Source: Lamellibrachia columna
Taxonomy: Eukaryota > Annelida > Polychaeta > Sabellida > Siboglinidae
Reading direction: 5' to 3'
DNA: 64,000 nt
Assembly: GCA_963662155.1 (NCBI GenBank)
Contig: OY759261.1
Location: forward strand, 62,620,917-62,684,916
The notes beneath the pieces are model-generated. The model saw only the letters and a list, made by a program, of their open reading frames with translations. It was not told the origin of the DNA and did no database searches. Below are positions 54,441 through 62,252 of this stretch, in pieces. The position numbers and the translations under genes are program-made. Position 1 is the stretch's first letter, and each line of letters opens with the position of its first letter.

Positions 54441-54767
54441 ATGGATGCACGGTCTAGTGCCGGCAGTCGGGAAATGACGACGATCCACGACGTCGCACGT
54501 GCCGACTTCGAAGGGAACGTAACGGACGCACGTGACGACGACGACAGTGCAAGTACTGGATCGCGTTGGCATCTCTTCGGTACTGATTGTCCCAAATCGG
54601 AAATAGTGTTCCTGTGTCAAGTGTTCGTCTTGTACACGGTCATCGTGGTAAGTATTTATAATCTGACTTTCGGTCACACTAACTCTAACCTGTGGACCGC
54701 ATTGTTGAGTAGTTCACTGGGTTACCTACTGCCCAATCCGTCTATGCAAAAGAACGATGGCGTCTGA
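54441..54767 (+). CDS. Conserved Polinton membrane protein, 97-108 aa
   Basis: After an acidic N-terminal part, residues 54-73 (EIVFLCQVFVLYTVIVVSIY) form a transmembrane helix, and SNLWTALLSSSLGYLLPNP (82-100) is a second hydrophobic segment. The SSSLGYLLPNP ending is characteristic of a small protein found next to the penton gene in many Polintons. The start may be 54,474 (residue 12) given the TATA box at 54,433. It overlaps the next gene by 11 nt. Intact. Confidence 0.7.
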   Translation: MDARSSAGSREMTTIHDVARADFEGNVTDARDDDDSASTGSRWHLFGTDCPKSEIVFLCQVFVLYTVIVVSIYNLTFGHTNSNLWTALLSSSLGYLLPNPSMQKNDGV

Positions 54768-55560
54768 TTTTTACCTGGTTCTACCCAGTAACTCATCGAT
54801 GCACCTACACCCCAACAACACGTTGACGAACTACGTCACTATGCTACCGCGACGCATTAGTCTCTCCGCCGAGTGGGAATGTGGGCTAGTGGAAATCAAC
54901 TACCCACACAACTGGTTCAACGTCCGAGAAAAAGATGGCGTCTTTACTATCCAACCGGAAACGGGTAGGTTGGACGAATACGGTGTCAGTCGTGATTGTT
55001 ATCGTACTTTCATCGACGCTAGTTATTACGATAACCCCGACACACTCTTCCGAGCAATCAATAAAAAGTTGATTATGTCTCCTAAGTCAAAGAAAAACCG
55101 AGTGAAACTGAGTTACAGCAACATCTCTCAGAAGGCGACCGTGCACTTATCACCTAACACTAAGTTGACCATGACCGAGGATATGGGACACATGCTCGGG
55201 TTTCCGAGTGCCGTCCTTAGTAGTCCGACTAGGACCTACTCTTTCAAGCCATTCGAATTACGATCCGTGGTGGATTTGAACCAGGGTCTGGAATCGCTTT
55301 ACGTCTACTCGAGCGTTGTGGAGCCGCGTATTGTCGGAAATAGTGTTGTGCCTCTGTTGAGGATCGTTCCCATAACAGGTAAGCAAGGACAGGTGGTTTC
55401 GACTCATTTCGACAACGTGCACTACTTGCCCTTGTTGGGGAAGGAGTTCGGTAACGTCGAGATTGATATAAGAGACGACACCGGACGTCCCGTACCATTC
55501 GAACGTGGAAAGGTAACAGTGACGCTTCACTTTCGACGCCGCAAGAATGGACTCTTTTGA
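54757..55560 (+). CDS. Minor capsid (penton-like, single jelly-roll) protein
   Basis: Intact 267-aa ORF. The N-terminus FYLVLPSNSSMHLHPNNTLT and the LPRRISLSAEWECGLVEINY segment are hallmarks of the Polinton minor capsid protein, which forms the capsid vertices. Other parts: MLGFPSAVL, a YVYSSVVEPRIVGNSVVPLL core strand pair and the C-terminal strand KVTVTLHFRRR. Length fits the family. The neighbour order (membrane protein, penton, pVI-like, MCP, protease) is also typical. Confidence 0.9.
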   Translation: MASDFYLVLPSNSSMHLHPNNTLTNYVTMLPRRISLSAEWECGLVEINYPHNWFNVREKDGVFTIQPETGRLDEYGVSRDCYRTFIDASYYDNPDTLFRAINKKLIMSPKSKKNRVKLSYSNISQKATVHLSPNTKLTMTEDMGHMLGFPSAVLSSPTRTYSFKPFELRSVVDLNQGLESLYVYSSVVEPRIVGNSVVPLLRIVPITGKQGQVVSTHFDNVHYLPLLGKEFGNVEIDIRDDTGRPVPFERGKVTVTLHFRRRKNGLF

Positions 55561-55563
55561 AGA

Positions 55564-55971
55564 ATGAACTACAACGACTACTACACCCGACAGGTGGGAG
55601 GGGCACTGCCTTACTTTGTCGGTGCTAGAGTACAGAGAGGACATGGACTGGGTAGTTTGTTTGGAGGTTTGCTCCGAAGCGTTGCCCCACTCATCAGGCG
55701 AGGTGCGATAGCTCTAGGTAAAAGGGCTCTGAGGACTGGTATGCAAATCGCCGATGACGTCATATCAGGCCAGAACGTTAAACAAGCGGCGAAACGACGG
55801 GCGACCGACGCGGGAAAAGACTTGGTACGTAGTCTCTTGGTTTCCACCGGACCACCCCCGAGGAAACGACAACGACCTATAAAACGAGCTACTACGGTAC
55901 GACCAACCAGTCTTGCGAAACGACGTCGTAAAGGGCAGACATCGCGCCCATGCGATCTTTTCGATGCTTAA
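55564..55971 (+). CDS. Basic pVI/pX-like virion protein, 135 aa
   Basis: Starts 3 nt after the penton stop. N-terminus MNYNDYYTRQVGGALPYFVG, then a Gly-rich amphipathic region (GHGLGSLFGGLLRSVAPLIR) and the IADDVISGQNVKQAAKRRAT helix, ending in strongly basic clusters (PRKRQRPIKR, AKRRRK). Adintoviruses and Polintons encode such a protein next to the capsid genes; by analogy with adenovirus pVI it is thought to be a protease-processed, membrane-lytic or DNA-binding core protein. The VGGA and FGGL sites resemble adenain cleavage sites. Intact. Confidence 0.75.
   Translation: MNYNDYYTRQVGGALPYFVGARVQRGHGLGSLFGGLLRSVAPLIRRGAIALGKRALRTGMQIADDVISGQNVKQAAKRRATDAGKDLVRSLLVSTGPPPRKRQRPIKRATTVRPTSLAKRRRKGQTSRPCDLFDA
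55878..55885 (+). promoter_or_regulatory. TATA-like box before the MCP gene
   Basis: TATAAAAC, 95 bp upstream of the major capsid ATG at 55,973. Confidence 0.35.
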
Positions 55972-55972
55972 C

Positions 55973-57217
55973 ATGGCTTTCGTGCATCGACAATCTTGCG
56001 AGGGTGTCAAGAGCGAGCAGGATATATTCAGTGTACCACCGACAGTAACCAGCATCGAAACCGGACAATGGGTGGAACACCAACCGACGGCGTCCCTCGA
56101 TTCGGGTGGTCCCATAGAATTCTTACTACCCGGATCGGGAGACACCTACTTGGATTTGGCCAATACCTACCTCTTCGTGCGAGCGAAGGTGACCAAGGGA
56201 AACGGCACGGATCTCGACACGGACAGCCCGTCTACTTGAACGACACGCTCGTGACGCCTTCGACCAATACGTATCCGTTTCGCGCCTACATGGAAACGGC
56301 GCTAAGTTACGGAACCGAGGCCAAGGAGTCGCAACTGACGAGTCAACTGTGCTACAAGGATACCGCCGGGCGTATGGAGAGCGTCGAGATCGCCGACGAA
56401 GCTGTGATGAATGCGGGGTTGATCAGTCGACGAAAGTACACCACGCAGAGTCGCGTAGTCGAAATGATGGGGCGACTGCACGTGGACCTGTTCCTGCAAG
56501 GCCGTTTCCTACTCAATGGTGTCGACGTCAAGATACGGCTGATGAGAAGCAAGGACGCGTTCGCACTCACGGCCGAAGGAGACAACCCCACCTACAAAGC
56601 ACACATCGTTGACGCCAGCATTTTAGCAAGAAAGGCCACCCTGAGTCCCGCCGTACAGATGGCCCACATCAAGGCACTCGAGAAAGGCACAGCCAAGTAC
56701 CCAATGCGTCACATCGACTGCAAAGTGTACTCGATACCACAGGGCGCCATGTCGCACACGCACGAAAACCTATTCCTCGGCACTCTTCCTAAACGTCTCG
56801 TGCCGTGCTTTCAACGGGTCGTATGCTAAAAACCCGTTCAACGCCAAGCACAACGCCATAAACTTCCTTGCCGTCTATGTGGACGATCGACAGGTGCCCG
56901 CGAAACCCCTCCAGCCGAACTTTGCCGAGGGACTTTACGTTCGGAGTTACACGAACTTGCGCCACGGCAAAGTGGCGCAAGACGAAGGGAACGGTCTGAC
57001 ACGCGCCGACTTTGGCAACGGATACACCTTCTTCGGATTTGACCTGACCCCGGACGCCTGTGACGGGTCGTGCTTCCATCTGATACAGAAGGGCAACTTG
57101 CGCGTCGAAATCCACTTCGCCGCAGCGCTCGAGCAGACGGTGAATGTCGTCGCGTACGGCGAGTTCGAGGCGGTGTTGGAAATCGACAAGAACAGGAACG
57201 TCATCTTGGACTACTGA
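55973..57217 (+). pseudogene. Major capsid protein (double jelly-roll; broken)
   Basis: From ATG 55,973 the frame reads MAFVHRQSCEGVKSEQDIFS and DTYLDLANTYLFVRAKVTKG, then closes at 56,237. The next part continues in another frame (LNDTLVTPSTNTYPFRAYME, IVDASILARKATLSP) to 56,827, and the last third (AFNGSYAKNPFNAKHNAINF, QVPAKPLQPNF, GNGYTFFGFDLTPD) returns to the first frame and ends at 57,217. This is the hexon-like capsid protein of Polintons. At the first break (about 56,225) a short conserved stretch expected between KGNGTDL and LNDTL is missing; the second break is near 56,805. The TGA overlaps the protease ATG. Confidence 0.92.
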
Positions 57218-57675
57218 TGGATTCGGACCAGATCAAACGACTGCTGGCGCTCGACACGCGGACCAACGCTGTCGTCTATGACGTTGTCGCCAAAGACAGA
57301 CTTCGTACCACGATCGGCGCTTATCCAACGGCCTTCGTATGCAACACTCACGACGCTAATCGACCCTGTCAACACTGGATCGTCCTCTACACCGAGGATG
57401 GCCACGGCGAATACTTCGATTCGTACGGGTTACCACCGCTGCACACAGCGTTCGTCGAGTTTCTGAACGATAGTTGTGTGGAGTGGACCTACAACAAAAA
57501 GACACTTCAGAGTCCTCTTTCTAACGTATACGGACAATAATGCGTCGCTTTCTTGCTGTTTCGCTGTCGCAATGTACCTATGACGACTTTTACGAATATG
57601 TTTGGAACTGATTTGGTCGCTAACGATTGCCGGGTGTTTGAATGGCTGAAGAGCTTGAGGGACGGCAAAATGTAA
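57217..57675 (+). pseudogene. Adenain-like cysteine protease (one nonsense codon)
   Basis: Virion maturation protease. Residues H53 (CQHWIVLY), D68 (GEYFDSYG) and Q107 (NVYGQ) match the adenain catalytic set. An in-frame TAA (57,538-57,540) interrupts the frame immediately after Q107, and the very next codon begins CVAFLLFRCR, which carries the catalytic Cys. The frame then stays open to TAA at 57,673. One point change therefore removes the nucleophile and the C-terminal 44 residues. The ATG overlaps the capsid stop (TGATG). Confidence 0.88.
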
Positions 57676-57720
57676 CCCTGATATTATCTCACTTTGGCGC
57701 TGACTGCACGCAGCTTTATT

Positions 57721-57962
57721 ATGCATCATCATTGTCATCATCATTTGAGCCTCTGGTGCGGTGTTCACTCACCCGTAAGGTCGGGGCCGCTGGCGTGGTA
57801 TTGACAAACCCGTAAGCCCTCATTCATCGATCGGGCCTCTGGCGCGGTGTTATCTCACCCGTAAGCTCGCCGCCGCTGGCGTGGTATTAACAAACCCGTA
57901 AGCCATCACTTCACCATATTATCGCTTGTTGTATTACGTGTTTGCGTCGTAATAAAAGTTGT
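57721..57962 (+). terminator. 3'-end module 2: 87-bp repeats plus AATAAA
   Basis: CATCATCATT leads into units at 57,747 (GAGCCTCTGG) and 57,833 (GGGCCTCTGG), each in two halves, then TTGTATTACGTG and AATAAA at 57,951-57,956. It is homologous to the module at 46,352-46,690 and marks the end of the late block. Confidence 0.75.
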
Positions 57963-58084
57963 GTGCATTCGATGTTTCTTGTTTGTTTTGTCTTACTACT
58001 CACACAAGCACGCTCCACGCCAATAAACAGTCACCACATTAGGTCAGAATAGAGTAGGTATATGTGTGTAGTTGGCGAACCGGA

Positions 58085-58499
58085 AGCAGTCCGGAGGAGC
58101 ACGAAGGGATGGCGGAACTCCGGTCTTACATAAACGGAATCAACCAATCAACGTTCGCTAAACTAAACCGGAAGTGCATTGCGCGATGGCGGATTTTCGG
58201 TCACGTGACTTCCGGTCACGTGCTTTCTTCTGATTGGTCCATTCTAATGACTTCCGGTCACGTGCTCTCTCGTGATTGGTCAATTATGATCACGTGACCA
58301 AAACAAAATGTCAGATTTCCGGTCACGTGCTTTCTTCTGATTGGTTCAATCTAGTCGCGTGACTTCCGCTTCCGATCACGTGCTCGCTCGTGATTGGTCA
58401 ATTATGGTCACGTGACCGGAACCGGAAGTCACGTGACCGGAAACAAAATGGCCGACTATGGGCCCTCCGGAGGATAACCAACTGCACACCTATACTACT
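58085..58499 (-). repeat. Right terminal inverted repeat
   Basis: Reverse complement of the left end, 55 of 56 outer bases identical. It is longer than the left copy because of a 107-bp internal tandem duplication (58,210 and 58,317). It alternates TCACGTGAC/CACGTGCT E-boxes, TGATTGGTC (NF-Y) and AAAATGGCCGA / GATGGCGGATTTT (YY1-like) motifs. Confidence 0.9.
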
Positions 58500-58505
58500 T
58501 ACATC
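58500..58505. other. Right target-site duplication of the Polinton
   Basis: TACATC, matching TACGTC on the left with one change. Confidence 0.75.
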
Positions 58506-59403
58506 GTGCAGTTATGTTCAGTATATACCCCAATATCGGGTGATCTAACAAAGTTAAAGTATTATGTATATATATTCATAAATACACGAAATACTTGGTT
58601 TATGGCAATAGTTTGATAATACTAGTTACTTGTTACGCTTATTCACTCCCTCGATTTCTATCTTCAATATTTTTTACGGTTTGTGCTTCTCTGAGCGTCC
58701 TCTTTTCTTTTTCCCAGATGGTTACCACTACTACGCCTGCATTGGTGTTCTTTTTGTCAGCATTCTAATGAGATGGCCCACATACCTACATCTTCTTGCC
58801 AATAGTGTTGACTTGCTTAGCTCTGCATTTGCTCTTTTAATAATTGAGAACTTACTCGTTGTTGATGAACTCATTCCATTTGATGTTCAAACGTTTTCGT
58901 TCAATTGTTTTGGTGTTTTCCATATTTTCAGAGTAGCTTGGGTAAAACCTTGTTGTATTATGTGTTTTTAATATGCTGCATGCACGTCGCGGATTTCGGT
59001 GGGACTCGCTCATAGTTGGCGCAGTCCAGAGGCGGGCCGCAGATTCACAATCATCGTGAAGAGAAGTAACGCAACCACAACAACCACAACAACAACAACA
59101 ACCACAACCACAGCAACGAAGTCAAGTGGAATAATATAGGAAAATTGTAATATTCCAAAAAAATTATCCAGAACAATTCCAGGTAACAACACTAGTAATA
59201 AACTTATCCCAATTACTGCTAACGATTTACACTGTCACCTAGGTTATCGATATCACACGCTGCAATAGAGTACTTCCTTCCGCCTGATTACCACTGTAGT
59301 TAAGTACATGACAGATAAACTATGGATAACATAGAATTACCCAAATGATATGTAAAGTTCATGATGCACATATTGTTTAGGTCCGTCAGCAATATCTCCT
59401 ACG
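58506..59403. other. Flank: LINE-E remnant, otherwise no gene
   Basis: 58,655-58,835 is a diverged copy of the LINE-E tail; on the minus strand it reads RRCRYVGHLIRM and GKKKRGRSEKHK. A CAA-rich tract lies at 59,074-59,118. Nothing else is supported. Confidence 0.5.
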
Positions 59404-59862
59404 AATGTCAAATGTTAATCACTCCGGCCACACTCGGCCGTCTCATCAACGTTCGTCTATTTCCTATGCGTGTGTGGATTCTCGGCGGGTTGAGCAGCGA
59501 CTAGAAACCGTCACGTCTAGCAGCCTTGATGTGGGACGTCCCTCCATCTGTCCGGGTCGATTGATATTCGTGTCGCGGTTTGCTGGTGCGATTACGGTTG
59601 CTCCGCCGACGATCAACAGTATCGATGTCTCGGGCCATGCAGGTCCCGTTTCGCTGAGCCGACTCTCGCAGGTATAATCGTAGATTTGTATCTACGTGGC
59701 CAGACTCGGCAGGGATCTCGCGTCGTTATGTCACGACGGCGTAAAGCAAACACAGGAACTGTCGTCTCTCGGCATAACGTATCTTGCCTGGCTCGCTCGT
59801 ACGTCGAACTTTCGAGGTCGACGATGCTTGCGTTTTGACAACTAGTAAATACCCCCCCCCCC
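59404..59862. other. GC-rich island with open frames, unassigned
   Basis: A distinctly GC- and CpG-rich stretch in AT-rich surroundings. The plus strand has a 90-codon frame (59,405-59,677). On the minus strand one frame contains DYTCESRLSETGP and SILLIVGG, which look like the end of an Ig domain, but an in-frame TAG precedes it. It could be a decayed exon, a CpG island or neither. Confidence 0.3.
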
Positions 59863-61122
59863 CGCTTAACCAGTTCTCAGTGTCTCGTTTTTAAACAGTG
59901 AAACATACATTAACGAATAATTGCATAAATGCGACAATGCAATAAGGTGAGTATATGCAAACATGACATACAATAAATTGTTAAAGGAAGTTAACGTCAT
60001 TATTCTCCTGAAAGGTATAATTTATGCATTTAATAAATATTCGAAAAATACCATGATGTGTTTAAAGTAGTAATGTTATGCATCGACATGACGAAAATGA
60101 GAGAAATTTCAAAGGCATGTGAAAACATAGTTGTTGATCAAGTTCACAAGTTGAATTCCAACAAATCATAATCGTACGAACTTTCATGCATTGATGAAAC
60201 GTGTTTACCGACATGTACATTGACGAGTATAGAACTTTCTCTGTTATCGAAAACCAATATCCCGCTTATTCTGGGAACCATTTTTAGTTTGCATTTACAA
60301 CATTACCCAGATGTTAGATTTAAATATTGGTACGTGAGCGACACATCGATTGAGTGCCTTGTGCAGTCGCTGACTGAAAGTCACGAAGAACAGATGTCCG
60401 TAGGCAATGTCGTCATATGTTTTGTTATTTTGTGGAAACAATGCCAATGTGGACCTAATGTTATGCCCAACTATGGCTAACATATGACCGATACGCGAAC
60501 AAACTTCTTTAATTGTCCAGTATGGGGCTACGAGTCCAATCTAAAAATAATTTCATCTTATATTACATGTAATACACAACGGAAACTTCATTTTACAATG
60601 TTATATAATTGTATAAGCATACACTAATAACACTTCCTTGTAGTTGTCTATAAGGAGGTGTGTGACACATAGCTATGTAGCTAACTAATATATCCCGCTA
60701 TGCAAACAATTAAGCAAAAATCGTAGATCAGAAAAATGTACAATTTCTCCGGATAAGTGTAAACACATTTCAAAGATCAATTTGTATTTGGCATGTGCAT
60801 CTACGGTAGTCAACCAAGAATGCGCGTGATATTCCATTTTGCCTGGATACCCCGAAATGCCCGGGTTTCCCCCACGATTGAACAATAACACAACACTATA
60901 ATCATCATTATCATAAGTAGTATGTTGGTGATGGTGACCTCAACTTTGTTCAGGCCAATGTTGGCCCACGTCTAGTTCATTGTGGTGACATTGGTTTAAT
61001 GACCATAAGGTTCTTGCCGATTATCATATAGAAATATACATCGACTGTTACATTACACAATAAGTGCAAAACGTTGTGCTGACGTCACAATGACCCGTTA
61101 GTCGGATCCCGCTTCTTCGACA
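59863..61122. other. No gene seen
   Basis: AT-rich; presumably the 3' flank or UTR of the minus-strand receptor gene. I found no clear AATAAA close to its stop. Confidence 0.4.
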
Positions 61123-62098
61123 TCAACCAATCGTCTCGTACACCTGTTCATCGTTACCCGAGAGAGTATCGTACACATTTTGCACGTTGCTTGTGGTATT
61201 CTCGAACTGATGTTCTCCGTTGAATGTAATAGTTTCATACACATGTTCCTCTTTGATTGTAGTATTGTCGTCGACGTTCTCCACGTTACCCGTTGGTAGA
61301 CTGCTCTGTCGTCTTCTAATAAATATACACGAGTAATAAAAGCATACATTGTATGTTCCATGATTCTCTTAATTGTGGGTTCGACGTAGATACATGGTCT
61401 GTTGAATCAGCAACATCGGGTAATGTATTTAACATCCTCTAAAAGTATGGATTTTACGCAGTACAATTATTACAACTCAAATAAATAATAACTTACTAGG
61501 AAAGTGTGCGTTACGTTATCCGAGAGAAACTGCGTATTATTTACATTGGTAATATGCGTGATGATGCGAAATATAATTGCGAAAGTAAGGAAACTACAAC
61601 CTGGTTGTTTATGTACATGATCGACAATGAAATATTATTATAATTCTTCTGCAACGGGCAGTTCTTCGAGGAGCATTTAATTATTTATTGTGTCAGAGTT
61701 ACATAACCTATAAATATGGACCTGGATGGTAAACTAAAAAGGAAACTTAGTAAAGGAGATGTTGGTCACGACGAAAGCATCCAAGGTCAGGACTGTAGGG
61801 ATTGCTATGTATGTCATATTCAAACTGACCTGCTCACGACAAACAGAGTGACGACGAGGAACAAGACCGCTCCGACCACACCGAGGAGAATAAACAGGTT
61901 ACGTCTCTTCCACGGATTGTTCGGCTGCTGTAGTGTTGCCTTCGTGTCCCCGATCGTAGTTGTTGCGGTCAGTTGAGGTGGGTCCGGCGTTGCTAGAGGA
62001 AATACAATGATGCTATTGATCCATGTATAATGATAATATACCTTGGTTTCGGTAAACTAACATATCTTAATACCCTATGCATTTGCTAAAAAAACTTG

Positions 62099-62150
<52 letters not shown>

Positions 62151-62169
62151 CCAAATACGAAGCGCTAGC

Positions 62170-62252
<83 letters not shown>

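Larger units (their letters stand above)
41995..58499 (+). mobile_element. Polinton/Maverick (adintovirus-like) element
   Basis: A complete 16,505-bp element. Its ends form terminal inverted repeats starting AGTAGTATAGGTGTGCAG. Inside are the defining genes of the group: protein-primed family B polymerase, FtsK/HerA-type packaging ATPase, retroviral-type integrase with chromodomain, minor and major capsid proteins and adenain-like protease, plus small conserved proteins. One small gene lies on the minus strand at the left end; everything else is on the plus strand. PolB, integrase, major capsid protein and protease are broken, so this is an old integrated copy that cannot move on its own. Genes in the right half abut or overlap by a few bases, as in a viral genome. 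Confidence 0.96.

Noticed and set aside
41995..58499. Free adintovirus genome rather than an integrated element
   Set aside because: Host repeats continue on both sides, a target-site duplication is present and the core genes are decayed.
61098..61361. 87-codon minus-strand ORF and the plus-strand ORF at 61,716-61,976
   Set aside because: Both are shadows, in other frames or strand, of the receptor tail exon and the TM exon.
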